Shown here piece by piece: positions 13,298-29,896 of a stretch of DNA of 64,000 nucleotides. Source of the stretch: Agelas oroides (Eukaryota; Porifera; Demospongiae; Agelasida; Agelasidae); the NCBI GenBank assembly GCA_949130485.1, contig OX422183.1:9514636-9578635 (forward strand), read 5' to 3'. The notes under the pieces were generated by a model, which saw only the letters and a program-made list of their open reading frames with translations, was not told the DNA's origin and did not search any database. Position 1 is the stretch's first letter, and the number at the start of each line of letters is the position of its first letter. The position numbers and the translations under genes were made by a program.

Positions 13298-14335
13298 CTA
13301 TAAGGTTTGAACAGGAAGATTACGACCAATGATGTCATGTAAATGCTACTAAACTTTTTACGTTAATAACACACACCTTAAATTATGTTGACTGGGCTTC
13401 TCTTTGTCTCCTCTCTTCTGCTTCCTGGGCTTGTGTGTGCTCTTGAGTTTCCAGCATTTAGAAAATTGCCTTACTGATATAAACAGCTTCTCATCTGTGT
13501 GGAGTCTCCATATGCCCGGACTCCACCATATCTGAAGTATTGCTGAACATGCATCAAGTCTGTGTATACTCAGACTCTACCGTATCAAGGTATTGACCGT
13601 ATTAAAATGGCAGATGATTCCGACATTAAATAGGAAACAGCTGGAAAAGCAGAGGATAGAACCGCTTTATTGCCTATGAAGTACACATGTCACCTTTTTT
13701 TTACAATTTCAATGCTACTGTCAGTTTTAGAAATTGTTTAAACCTGTCTATATTCAGATTTCAAAATTTTTCACTGAACTGACAAACTGACAAACTGACA
13801 AACTGACAGACCTCTGTTTACCTAATTATACATTTACATCATTCACATGACAAGGCCTACATAGTAAACACCACATGACATGATTGAAAACCTCAACAAT
13901 AAACGGCACTTATACTTTAACCTGTGTTGTGTTGCTATAGTAAATGGTGCATGATATATAGGTTGATGAGTGTTTATAAACATCACTAATGGTCAATGTG
14001 ACGTGCACTTGTGAAATGGATTAACATAGGCCGGAAATTGTATTTCAGTAATTGTGAATTCCGGGTTTGTTATGAGCACATTAGAACACATTATATAAAG
14101 TATGCAATAAAAAAGTTTTGTGTATAAATGTGAACAGGTATAAAGCATGAAAGTGTAGACATGGATCTTGATGGTCACAATGTCTTCAGTTCCACGCACC
14201 AATCGCTCCACATGCCAAAGACTAAGAGAAGGTAGGGTATAGGGTCGGACAGGGATTTACTTCCGGTTTATTTCAGAAACAGTGCAGGGGGCTATAGGTC
14301 CCAGTACACTTATTTCTCCAACTTAGTTTCTAGAG

Positions 14336-15189
14336 TGGTAGAACCTCCCTTATCTGGATCCGGCCCCCGGCCTTCGAACTTACGGGCCACCTCCTTCTAC
14401 CAAGCACAATCTTTGGCCACACAAAATTAATTTCCTGTCCGTAGTCAGCTGCGTGGGTGCTTAGTGAGTGGTGAGTGACTTGTGTAAACTCAGTATTCAG
14501 CATGCAACTACAGTGTTTACACAGTCTGCACTCAGTGGTTTCACCCTCCTTTGCATTGAGCATTTGAGTGTTTCCTTGGGAACCCCCCCCCCAGAAAATT
14601 TTGTGCGTCATAAAATGCCATAGCAGTCAATCTAGAGCTCACTTGACAGTATCCACTGAGCGAGTTTTGTTCTAAACAAGCAAGAGCTGTTTGAGTAAAT
14701 CAATTTCACCTTTTACTATGGGCCTCTATGGCAGCCCATATGATTACGTCATCACGTAGCACTAATTGCTACCGCGGCGATTGCACATCGCTAATTACTA
14801 GCTTCCAACCTCCTCTGCTTGTCAGCTGCGTGTGCTGGTTAGGGGCGAGTGACTTGTGTAAACTCAGTATTCAGCATGCAACCACAGTGTTTACACAGTC
14901 TGCACTCAGTGGTTTCACCACCCCCTTCTGGCTTCTCTAAGGATGCGTACTTTTTGCTAGACTGGGTTTGGGACACTATTTTTTTTTTTACACTTGGGTT
15001 GCCAGGTCATTTTTTATCATTTCTAGGACCACACACAGGAAATTAAACTTGAGTGGCCTTACTCTATGACATTTTAATGACATATGTTGGGTACAGCACT
15101 ATATACACAATATACACATTTCTCAGTTACGGGCATTTTAATGGCACCCCCTGGTCCCATGCTGCCCGGATAAGAGAGGTTCTACTGTA
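14336..15189. mobile_element. pogo/Tigger-like non-autonomous DNA transposon
   Basis: The ends GTAGAACCTCCCTTATCTGG (left) and the reverse complement of AGAGAGGTTCTACTGTA (right) form inverted repeats of the CAGTAGAACCTC...TTATCCGG type seen in pogo/Tigger elements, which duplicate TA on insertion. Inside, a direct repeat of about 100 bp occurs at about 14441-14545 and 14821-14925, sharing GTCAGCTGCGTG and TCAGTATTCAGCATGCAAC. No transposase is present. Confidence 0.65.
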
Positions 15190-15437
15190 CTCCTTATATG
15201 GTTGGGTATGGATATGTGTACTGTAACTGTGATTGCTTAGTATTGAAAGTCCAGAGCATATCAAGATGTACTTACATCTGTATCTTTGTATCCATGACAA
15301 CCAAGACACTATGCACAGGAAATAAATGTTAAGTCATCAGTCATTGTGATATTGGGAGATCCTCGATGACTAGGCTGTATCACCAACAATTAACTTGCAT
15401 GTGACCTTTGACACTATATAAGACAGAGTAAAGATAC

Positions 15438-15742
15438 TAGTCTCGTCCCCAGACCCCACCCTCTCACGAGGAGAAACAGTCTGGTGAACCAAGTCGAATT
15501 TCTTGGGCTTGCGCACACTTTTCTGACAGTGTCACCTAACAACGTTTTACGCCAAACCCACTCAAAAAGGTACAGATACTCGAGTAAATTTTTAAAAATT
15601 TAGTGTTGTAAGGGAAGTGCTACATAATAATTACTGATCTTGTTGATCATTACCACTTTTTCGGTAATAAACCCAAGGAATTCGACTTCGTTCACCAGAC
15701 CGTTTCTCGCCGGGAGGCACACATGGGCTGGGCACGAGACTA
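15438..15742. mobile_element. TAGTCTCGT-subfamily MITE with perfect 9-bp target duplication
   Basis: A 305-bp element with ends TAGTCTCGTCCCCAGAC and GGCTGGGCACGAGACTA, flanked on both sides by TAAAGATAC (15429-15437 and 15743-15751). Subterminal inverted repeats include AAGTCGAATTTCTTGGG and CCCAAGGAATTCGACTT. A decayed copy without clear ends lies near 2985-3085. Confidence 0.9.
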
Positions 15743-16289
15743 TAAAGATACCTGAGTGCATGCCTACCATTTTCTACACAAAGCTGTATGTAATCACTTA
15801 GGCCAGTCTTCAATTCCATGCAGTTCGTGTTCCCAGTTTTGATTCCTTGTTTTGTCCCCTTTCATTGGTAGCATTAATTTGTGGATGAGATATATTGAAG
15901 GTGTTGCAATCAGTATTTTCATGGAAGAGAACACTTAATTCCTCTAAAAAATGATGCATCAAAAAAATTTTTTGCTGATGAGTATGAGGAAATTTCTATC
16001 GAAAGTCTACTGTAAACTGCAAATCAGATGTACTTGCTGATAGCTATGGCATGCTATATCATGGCGTACGGTAGTACGCCATATGTAGGGATGACCCCGA
16101 AAAAAAATGGCACCCACATTAAAAGTGCACAGATGACACGCTTGAAATATCTGCGTTAGATCAGTCAAAGGCCTCCATGAGCCATATCAGGCATTATCGA
16201 GTGCTTTCATGAGCAACGGGACCGTTAACTTTGCTGGAGAGCATCGCTTAAGTACCAGACCAGCTGGTCGCTAAAACAGGCAAATCGTC

Positions 16290-16795
<506 letters not shown>

Positions 16796-16976
16796 ACAAA
16801 CAAACTCCTTCATTGTATTGCATGAGACATACATTACAAGAGAAGGGGGTGGTATACTCCAGTTACATGCCAAAATGCTGAGCAATCGCATTGTACATAA
16901 ATAATTGGTCCACCACAGTAATCGTATGGCTATAACTTATAGTTTACAAAACAGTATGGATTTACACAAACAATTT

Positions 16977-17899
16977 TTACATGACATTCCTGTTTCTGCA
17001 ACACCAAATGCTATAGGAGCCTTGGATGGTCCGTTTGCAAAGTTCAAACATCAATTTTGTCATCTCACTAGTGGTGATGTTCAAGGTGGTCTTTAGGCGC
17101 TGGAAGCCAGCAGAGTTTATTACTCCTCTGGAGCCAACTTCCAGGGTGATGAGTTCAGTTTCATAACCTGCATTACAGGCTCCAGTGACCAGTTCTTCGT
17201 ACTTTTCCTCCTTTCTCTCAGCTGCTACTTCAAAGTTTGTCTCATAGCTGATCGTCAGTTCAGCAAGCATGAGTGACTTCTGCTGGTCGTCCCACCAAAC
17301 AATGTCCGGGCGAAGATCTGTAGGAACAATGTGCATGGGAAATTCATATCCATCACCGAGGTCGGCAGTTAGTCGGGTGGTTGGGGAAAGCTTGGGTTGG
17401 ATGACTTTTACAATCTCTTGGAGAACTGCATCGTGGCGCTGATTGTACCGCCTAAGGTTTCTAGCCACTTTGCAGTTGTTGAGTACATGTAAGAGGCTCT
17501 GTCTCTCACCACACAGTGGGCAGGCAGCGTTGTCCTTCTTCTTCCACAGCTGCAGGTTGGCATTATGTGGAAGGGTGTCATGTGCAGCATTTAGGGCGAA
17601 CTTCATGGTGTTGGATGGTAGAGCCTGGACCGCCTTTGCCCACACGGTTGCTGTGTCGGAGGTGGTGGTACGGAGCATCTCTCCTTGTTTCTGGAGGTCT
17701 TGCACCTGCAGTAGCCTATCAGCGTCTTCCTGACTTTTGACCTTCCTTTTTGCAGCTGCAGCTAAGGCTTTCCTGCTACGACTGGGATCTTCAGCCAGTG
17801 CATCTCGAACCACCACTGCAGGCTTGAAAATCTTTCTGGTCAGCTGGTCTTCCTTCTGTAGGTGCTTCTCTGCTAGATGGCGTACACATGGATCAATTG

Positions 17900-17905
<6 letters not shown>
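16977..17905 (-). pseudogene. 5'-truncated R2-type non-LTR retrotransposon ORF (C-terminal part)
   Basis: The frame is open from the edge of the upstream GAAA array (17905) to a stop at 16977-16979, giving about 308 codons. Counting from the GTG at 17816, residues 99-115 form a CCHC knuckle (C-X2-C-X7-H-X4-C). Residues 169-186 give RPD-X14-E (RPDIVWW...AELT), the catalytic signature of the PD-(D/E)XK restriction-like endonuclease of R2/NeSL/CRE-type elements. This part nicks the genomic target to prime reverse transcription. The reverse transcriptase domain expected upstream is missing, so the copy cannot move by itself. A 3' untranslated region of about 180 bp follows and ends in GTTTGTTTGAGAGGAAGG, merging into the GAAA array. 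No frameshift is present, so the insertion looks young. Confidence 0.85.
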
Positions 17906-17947
<42 letters not shown>

Positions 17948-18012
17948 TTCTCTCTTTCTTTCTCTCTTTCTCTCTTTCTCTCTTTCTTTCTTTCTCTCTT
18001 TCTCTCTTTCTC

Positions 18013-18089
<77 letters not shown>

Positions 18090-18111
18090 TTCTTTCTTTC
18101 TTTCTTTCTTC
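17906..18111. repeat. TC/TTTC microsatellite
   Basis: About 205 bp: a TC run, then TCTCTTTC units, then a pure TTTC run. On the minus strand it lies immediately 5' of the retrotransposon fragment, with another GAAA-type array immediately 3' of it (16290-16795). Confidence 0.97.
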
Positions 18112-18373
18112 TGTCAGTGTAACTGTCAGCCAGGCTAGCACGATAACAGCTGTAGCTATTACAACGATTCAAACGCGAAAAAAAAACAGCATAAATCACC
18201 GGGTATTGCACTCACTACTTATCGTTATCGTAGAACTCGAACTATTCTTCAGTGATTCTCAAGCACTCCGATGTTAATGCTCAGTGCTATACGCCATTTT
18301 ACTAGAATATCATTATTCATAGCAAGTACGCCCCCCGGAAGTTCGACTGAGCACGTGTTTAGATCTAGCTTAC

Positions 18374-18434
18374 CGTGAAGGATAAAGACAGCAACAGCCA
18401 AAGTCAGGTAAACAGACATAGAGGGGTTGCGCAT
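18374..18434 (-). CDS. Orphan first exon encoding a signal peptide
   Basis: ATG at 18434-18432 opens a 20-codon frame, MRNPSMSVYLTLAVAVFILH, a basic N-terminus plus a hydrophobic core typical of a secretory signal. It ends at a strong donor (CACG|GTAAGC) in phase 1. Gene A below has the same layout: a 55-nt signal exon ending in phase 1. Following exons should lie at lower coordinates on the minus strand, but that stretch is occupied by the microsatellites and the retrotransposon fragment. No Ig or FN3 exon was recognised there. Either this is a relic or its partner exons lie below 16 kb and were missed. Confidence 0.5.
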
Positions 18435-18597
18435 GTTTCCAGGAGAAGTATTATAAGGTATGTATTGCTAGAGCTGCTGTAAATAAAAGTGTATGTGAGG
18501 ACTCCCACAATGAGCACATGTAGTTTGCAAGTGCAGCAGTTTCTACTTACATTTAGACCGTAGCTGAAGTCAATTTGTAATCTAGTCAGTTGCTAGT

Positions 18598-18728
18598 CAT
18601 ATAACCCACCTAGATATGAGGTATACTTGATGGTTAAAACACTAGCTGGTACTTGCCAGCTAGTGTTCTAAATTTGCCAGCTGATGTTTTAACCATCAAG
18701 TTATTTGTATCTAGGTGGGCTATATGAC
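18598..18728. mobile_element. Fold-back MITE
   Basis: ATATAACCCACCTAGATA at the left end pairs with TATCTAGGTGGGCTATAT at the right. The inner arms ACTTGATGGTTAAAACA and TGTTTTAACCATCAAGT also pair, with an inner palindrome around GCCAGCTAGTGTTC. No coding capacity. Confidence 0.75.
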
Positions 18729-18779
18729 TCAGAACACTAGCCACTGATATTCAATTTTTATTGTCAACTTTCACATTTA

Positions 18780-20121
18780 CAACAATTTACACATACAATG
18801 TTTACTGCAAGTTGATGGTAGCATTTTGGCTGGTGTCTTCTTAACATCCTCCTTTTGTGTTGTGCCTCTGAGTTTTCTCCAACGCAGCAAGTAGGATCCT
18901 GTTTGTACCTTGGTATATTCGAACTGCTCTAGTGCAGCTAGTAGCACTGAGTCAACAGTGCATGGCTTCATTCGATGGAATTGATGATGGCGACCATTAC
19001 TTTGATGGTGATTGCGATGGGATGTTCAAGTTTTTCAGAATCCAGAGCAGATGAGAGTAAGATGGTCAGCTACTACTACACAACTGGACATTAAAAATGT
19101 TCTGCAAGGTGGTCTCGGTATCGCAGATGTTAATACTGTTGGAATATAATAAGGTCCAGAACATGCCTGTAACTAGTGTGTAGCCTTACTCAATCAGGCT
19201 GTGTGGGTGGAGCCTGATACATACAAAGGTATACAACAAAAGCAAAAAATGAGAGAGACAACAGGAACAATATTCAGGGAGTGCCCAGATCTCTACTGGG
19301 AGATGGTCTTCTGTCTTAGGAGCATCTGCAAACTATTTTCCCAAAATAATGTCATTGTGATGTTAACTTGTGACCCCTCCCCCCTCTTCATAACATCTTG
19401 CAATTGTATAACCATCATTTTCAACTGTTCTAGTAATTTTGGCATGTGCATGCTCACTACACAAGACATTGAAATTTATGTCCCAAATTTCTATAAACCC
19501 AGTAATATCATGATAGGTAGCATGCGGCAACATCTATACTGGCTTTTGCCAATAGTTCTAGCTCAAGGTGATTATTTAAGTTGCACAATGATCTTTGACC
19601 TGTTGTAAACCTGTTGTGGACCTGTTCACAGCCCAACATTTTGTGTATGTAGTTAGATTGGGTTAGTGTAAAAGCAGAAAATGAGAATGAGGAAATGAAG
19701 AAATCATGCTGGAACAGCATTATGACAGTGTGCATAGGCACAGACTGGAGGGCTGGTTACTCCAACACGATATCTTTCTGCTCAATCTGTTGGCCACACA
19801 GTACTCTGTGATAGCTAGCTCTCTGTCGGTGCATGCAGGAACAAATGATGCCATGGACCATGCAAAGGCTAATTTTGGCAAGTGGCATTCAGACTCTAGA
19901 AAAAAGTGCACTATCATTTGCACATCATATACTTTAAAACTGCAGATGTTGCTATTCAGTGGATTGTGGCAAACTTCAAACTTGCCAACCAGCATTCAGA
20001 CACTAGAGCAAGGTGCATTGCCTTTTGTGCATTATCTATCCATCAATCATGCTGGAATTATGCTATGCCAGCATATTGGGCCCAGGTCTAATCAGAACTG
20101 GTATACTCTCTTCCCTTACAG
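18780..20121. other. No recognised exon; expected upstream region of the plus-strand receptor gene
   Basis: The extracellular exons of the receptor gene that resumes at 20122 should lie here or further left. No FN3 or Ig pattern was found. The open frames at 19201-19608 and 19706-20137 (plus) have no recognisable domain and a weak protein-like pattern, so they are not called. Confidence 0.4.
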
Positions 20122-21823
20122 AAACCAATGGTGTTAATAATGATACGGACACACCAAACCCTACAGGTACAAATGGTAGTATGTCACCAGAAGCACTTCA
20201 AATGCTCACTTACACCTTACCTGCAAGCCATGATATTGTTTTTTCTCATGTCTCTTGTTCGTAGATGATGCCATCATCGATAACACTACGGTTATTGTGT
20301 CAGCATGTGCAGCAGGTGCTTTCCTCTGTACATGCGTACTCTTTATGGCTTTTGTCATCAAGTGGAACAGTTCAAGAGGTTTATTATTGTGGTTAGACAT
20401 CTCAATAGGTTTCGATATATATATATATTTTTTTGATTATTTATTTATTTATTTTTTGCTTGCATTCATGAATGACAGGTCAGGATGTTGACATGTTGCA
20501 TGAGTGCATTGAAACTGATGTAGAATGAGAAAGCTGCTTTCCCACATTCCAACCTTAGTTTACCACATCTTATAACAGTTTTCAATCTAATATTGGTTGT
20601 GTATCTTGGTTGCCATGACTACATCTGGGCAGTGCTCAGGCTATGAATTTGCCCTTTGCAGTAAACTTTCAATACATCAGAAACTGCCTGTTTTTGAGGA
20701 AGTGGGCCAAAAACAAGGGGGATACCAGCTTATTTTCATTATCAAGGTACATAGTACATGACAATTTTCTTTAATTCAAGTATTTTGGGGATGGCCTGGC
20801 ATGTATGAAAATTCATGGCCTTATAATTACTGCGTTAGCTGCCAGCAGACTAGGCAAAGACAGGAAAGCTGTGAGCAACATGCAGTATCATCACCATCAC
20901 TTTATGCAATCTGCTAGAGTACAATCTACTCTTCTACATTTGTATGCCTTCATTCACTGTGAAACCAAACAACAGTACCTCTAAATCTATCTCAATGTGC
21001 AGCTCAATTGCTTTCAGTACCTCTAAATCTATCTCAATGTGGGGATGTGGAAAATTGATTAGTTTTCTGGAGAAACAGTGATTTTCTGTGTTATGTTTCC
21101 TCTTCAGATAATGTTTCAGTGAAGAAGAGAAGTAGACAGAAGAGGCGGAGACAAGAAAGGAGGACCAAGAAAAAATCAAAAGACAAAAAATCCCAGGAGG
21201 AAGATCTGGAAAATGGTGAACTCCCACCTCCAATCCCTCCTCACACCTCCGACGTGTATATCTCAGCAACAGTCAGTAGCACCTCTACTGCTAGCACTCA
21301 GAGTACAACACTCGACGATGACACTGCTGTCACTGATAGTGTGTTTGGAGACGATAGTATGACTGGCACACCAATCCAAGCACACCTACGTACCATCACA
21401 TTCACAGCCACAATAGAGAATGTTTCTGGTGTGGATCTTGTCTCAGCTCCGCCCATTCCTCCATGTACCAATGAGATGCATTTCCTGGTTAACAACACAT
21501 CTGCCGGCTGTATCAAACCTGCTTCACCTTCAGATAATCTAAGAAGAGGCTATTTTATTACAGATGAACTAGTTGTGGGGAGAAATAGTGACACAGAGTC
21601 CAGATTAGCACAAGATGAATATGAAGCAGACGGATATTGTGAGCCTGCTGATGACACTAGTTCTCAGTCAAGTATTGATATTGGTTTCCCTCCTCCCATC
21701 CCTCCAAAAACTCGTGACATGTTTCTCGTACAAAGCTTTAACCCTAATGACTGCACCACAGTTCAGATTCCTATGAAGCTCAATGGCTCCTACATCCCAG
21801 TAACCAAAACTGCAGTGTCATAG
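20122..21823 (+). CDS. 3' exons of a single-pass receptor with a proline-rich tail
   Basis: Three exons joined by phase-1 introns: 20122-20166 (Thr/Asn/Pro stalk, ETNGVNNDTDTPNPT), 20265-20378 (transmembrane helix VIVSACAAGAFLCTCVLFMA, ending KWNSSR) and 21108-21823 (238 codons with stop). Together they give about 291 residues. The tail opens with a very basic juxtamembrane stretch (KKRSRQKRRRQERRTKKK). It then carries three copies of a PPIPPxTxxM-like motif at 21224-21241, 21446-21463 and 21689-21706, suggesting SH3 or WW ligands. Tyrosines (DEYEADGYCEP) could be phosphorylated. The exon plan (phase-1 stalk, then transmembrane exon, then tail) matches genes A and B, but the tail sequence does not. 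The ectodomain and signal exons were not found, so the gene is partial here. Confidence 0.72.
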
Positions 21824-25932
<4,109 letters not shown>

Positions 25933-25995
25933 CATTTAAAGCAGGAACACTCAGTGCTTCATCATCAGGTGGAGTAGTATCACTGGGTACAGTGC
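25933..25995 (-). CDS. Isolated Ser/Thr/Pro-rich stalk exon of a receptor-type gene
   Basis: A 63-nt exon with a strong acceptor (TTTTTTCTATCAGCAG) and donor (AATG|GTAAGT), phase 1 at both ends, encoding TVPSDTTPPDDEALSVPALN. Size, phase and composition resemble the stalk exons of genes A (120 nt) and B (114 nt). No matching transmembrane or FN3 exon was recognised nearby. A decayed relative, LPPDDETLHLQP, lies on the minus strand at about 26675-26720. It may be an exon of an unrecognised gene or a relic. Confidence 0.45.
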
Positions 25996-26129
25996 CTGCT
26001 GATAGAAAAAAAAGGTTAGCCAATTTTGGTGGTTTGATAGTGCGTGAGCCAGTGTGGTTCGGTTGTGTCCTTACGAAATTTGGAAGACTACATACGTACA
26101 GTACCAAACTCACGTCAATCTACAGGATA

Positions 26130-26537
26130 TACTGTAATTTCCGAAAATAGGCCCATCCTCAAAAATAAGCCCACCCCCTTTTTTGAATGAGGGTATTGCA
26201 AAGGGTGCTTTTCTCTTGAAAGTACGCCCAGCTATTTATGCCACAGTACATGCAGTTATGTTATGTTAAGCAAGAAGCACCAAAGAAGCAGCACTGTGCA
26301 AGGGAAGGGACTAACAAATGAAGGCAGACACCATTTGCTGTTATTGCATAAGCAAGTGCATGACAAAAGAGGCATTGCAGAATCACTGCGTGGGTACATA
26401 AACAAGGGCTAAACTCTCACTGTGTGTGAGGTGGGCTTATTTTCGATAGATATATCAACTCTCAAAAATACTCCCACTCCCCTCTTTGAGGAACCACTTA
26501 AGTTCATGCTCATGGGCATATTTTCGAGATTACAGTA
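26130..26537. mobile_element. MITE with TACTGTAAT ends
   Basis: Left end TACTGTAATTTCCGAAAATA and right end TATTTTCGAGATTACAGTA form inverted repeats of about 28 bp. Internal AAAATAAGCCCACC and GGTGGGCTTATTTT also pair. 408 bp, no coding capacity. Confidence 0.75.
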
Positions 26538-28050
26538 TGCACACACGTGTACATATGTGTGGATATGCCAGTGTGATTGCATCCATATGTGTGCATGTGT
26601 GAGCAGTGTGTGTGCACGTGTGCATGCTTGTTTGTGTACAGTGTGTGACAATGTGCATTTATTTGCATGTGAAACTTTCCGGCTGTAAATGCAGTGTTTC
26701 ATCATCTGGTGGTAGATGCTCAACCTTAACATGAGATTGAGGCAGATTCTTGAGAAGCAAGTGGTGATGCAGAAACACTAATGGAATGGAATGGTGGAAT
26801 TGCATGCAGCTAACTCATGTAACTGGCGCTGCATGCTTAATCTGTTGAACTACCTAGAGTATCTCTAGGGTTGCTATATCACTGCAGAGGCTTTATGAGC
26901 AAGTCGGCTATATCCAAGCATGATACTGTAGCTAGCTCATCATCAGGTGCTTAGTTGTGGTAGTCTTGCAAAGCCAGACTGTGACACGAAAAGCAAGAGT
27001 CTGGGTTTGTGAGACTATAGACTAGTATAGTCATTGTGAACAAAAATGTGATGGCAGAAATTACTGCTTGATCATTAGTACAAACTCTTTGCTTCAATCC
27101 CGTCATCTGTGTGCCTTACTGAATCCCCGATCACTCCTAGCTCTCACAACGTTAGTTGCAGCTTTCTTTGACAGTAGTAAGCGTGGCTCCCATGCATGGT
27201 ACTGTAGCTAGCTGCTTAGTAGCAGTGGATGGGACCTGACCGATTTTAGGGAAGCCCATGCATGCATGCCACATTTTCTGACCATGACATTATGGTATCA
27301 GACAAGGAAGTATGCTGACAACACTAGACATGCTCGTTCAGCCTCTATGGTGAGATAAGAGCCCTAGACACATAGCAGGTAGCTCAAGCTAGATTGAACA
27401 ATGCCAGCTACATGAGCTGCAACTATGTACATCCATTCCATTTTCCATTCCACTGTTCCATTCCATATTCCAGTCCAGCAACCAAAAACAACATCTGATA
27501 AAGAGCTGATTAACTGATACTAATTATTGCAATTGTCATGATCCTGATCTCATCAGCTTCATTGCTGAGTCATCACACAACATTGTGACATCTTAACTAC
27601 AGAGTTCTATTCTCTAGACTAGGGACACTTTCATCAATCAGTATTGTGACCTTTGGTGGGAGCTATGTACCACTAGAAACGTGAGCCAAAGGTACTTGCC
27701 ATTCTAAGTCTTCGCAACCCCAGCCACACCCAATTGTTAGTGAGATTATGATAGTCAGGCTCTCCAACCAGCAAACGCTCATCCAGACTGAAAACTAAAA
27801 TTGAAATCCCTACCAGGTTAGAGGAGCACTTTTAGACATATTTACGCAAAAAAGGAGAGGAGAGAAATGGCCCACCCAGCACCAACAAAGTCCATATTAT
27901 AGCTAGCCATAGCCACCCACTTTCCCTATTTCACCCTCTCTGCAAGCAACAAACCTATGTATCTCTTCAAAACAGATTACGACAACTTGTAACTGTATTT
28001 TTTATGCAGTCCATTTTATGCAGGTTTGCCACAATAGCCACACTTACATA

Positions 28051-28401
28051 TAGCCTCGTTCCCAGGCCTCTCCCATTTCTACCTTCCGTTTGTGTTCACA
28101 ATAATACACGGGAGCGGAAGACCAGCGAAAAACGGGGAAGGCCTGGGACCATTCATCACGTGAATGACGTCAGGTGGACGCGAGGTGGACGTTGGGGGGT
28201 GGGGCCGATATTCAAATATATGCATGCACTAAACTTGAAAGCAAGCTTCTTACCGGTCGCTAAGGTCTGGAGTCCAAAACTGCGGTAGAGCGCTGGAACG
28301 GATGATGCAGTGCGCTGTTTTAGCCGTTGGCCCCCCCCCCTCCTACATCCACCTCACGTCCACCTGACGTCATTCACGTGATGAACAGGACCTACTACTA
28401 G
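28051..28401. mobile_element. TAGCCTCG-family MITE, right end decayed
   Basis: Begins TAGCCTCGTTCCCAGGCC. It contains ATCACGTGAATGACGTCAGG at about 28156 and the facing CCTGACGTCATTCACGTGAT at about 28363, both well preserved. The right terminus has decayed and no target duplication can be assigned. Confidence 0.7.
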
Positions 28402-28570
28402 GCTTTTATAGCACAGTTTTGCAAAAGGAAAGAAATAGCCAACCCAGTGTCAATCAAGGCTTTTCTACAGCCAGTCAAGACAGCCACCATGTGTACAGTA
28501 CTACCACCCACCTCCTCCTACGTATCCCACCATTTCTGCTAGTTAACAAGTACTTTGGCACCCTTAAGTC

Positions 28571-29008
28571 TTTAACCACCGTAGGCTGAATTACTAGAAG
28601 TCTTTCTTAGGCTATGGATACCTTCTTTGGTCCGTATTTCCACTTCTGCTTTGAGCTAGCACTGAGCCAAAGCTTCTTTGACACATTCTCTGTGGGTTCA
28701 TGACCCTAACCACACCCACTCATTAGCAAGCTTTCAATGGTCAGGGCTCTCCGACCAGCAAACACTCCTCCTGACTGAAAACTGCCTACAGATCTGGAAA
28801 TGGTACCCCTACAAGGGGAGAGGAATGGTTTCTGTACCTATTTGTGCTAACAAGGTGAGAAATGGTCCAGCCAGTGCCAACCAAGGTTGTTCTACAGACA
28901 GCCAAGGCAGCCGCCATGTGCAAGGCATGTCAAGAATGCGCCAACTGATAACATGCGGCCAAAGTCAGACGACACCAAAATGTGTCATCAGTGGTTAAAG
29001 GGTTAAAC
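28571..29008. mobile_element. TTAA-ended repeat, copy 1
   Basis: Starts TTTAACCACCGTAGGC and ends GTGGTTAAAGGGTTAAAC, short inverted termini built around TTAA, as in piggyBac-type non-autonomous elements (inference). The interior is alignable with 29897-30397 (shared GCTAGCACTG, GGTTCATGACC, CTCCTGACTGAAAACTGCC). Confidence 0.6.
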
Positions 29009-29896
29009 ACATGTTCAAAATTTGGTTGCTGTGCAGACTGCAGCTGGGCTTTCCAAAAACTCCATGTACTTGTGCCAACCCATTGTATGTGCTGAAGACT
29101 TTGCATGACATGTGCCAAGAATCTTTTCTCCTGCTCAAAGACTCTACCAGGAGTTTGACTACCTGTGCTATATACTTTTTGCCATCTTGTCTTCACATTG
29201 AGAGATTCCAACTCAGGATTTCACTCTAATTTGACAATGTCCATGTATTTAATCGTGTAGTTCTAGCCACGATGTTGAAGTTGAACAAAAACACAGCTAA
29301 GTCAGTCACTTTAGCCTCTATAATTGCCGACTGAGCACATTAGCGGGAGGCTCTGAATCAGGGATCTATTCCTGGGATGTGCGTATGTACGTGCGTATGT
29401 ACATGTTGGTCATGCATGCTTAGGAATGTCAATTTGCGGTTTTGCTTAGGAATGTCAATTTGAGGTCACGCTCGGAATGTCAATTTGTGCTCACGCCCAG
29501 GCCAGGAACTCAGGTGTTGCTTGATATGTGGATTAATTGCGACGTCAGGACGACGTTTCTTGGCGACGGAGGACAGGGAGGACAGCACAGCTGGCCCTTT
29601 GCAATGTACGTATTTTGCGGAGTCAAGTGCATAAACGAGTGCTGAACACAGCCGACGGCTGCCGACTCTGAGAAAAAAAAAAGTAAAGAAGTCAGTCCAC
29701 CGTAGGCACCAAGAGAGTGACAGAAGAACAAGAGCTCAAAAGTAGAAAGCACGTATTGGAGATTCTTCACAAGCCAGGTATTTAGGCTCACTCTTCACGT
29801 TACCGTTGTTTTGTACTGTTCTTTGGACTCCCACTAAACAAGCAACGCCTGATTTAGAAGTCATTATAAATCATATCAAAATGGCCGAAAAAATGC

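Noticed and set aside
14440-14925. 100-bp direct repeats considered as short LTRs
   Set aside because: They lie inside pogo-type inverted termini and lack TG...CA ends, primer-binding site and polypurine tract.
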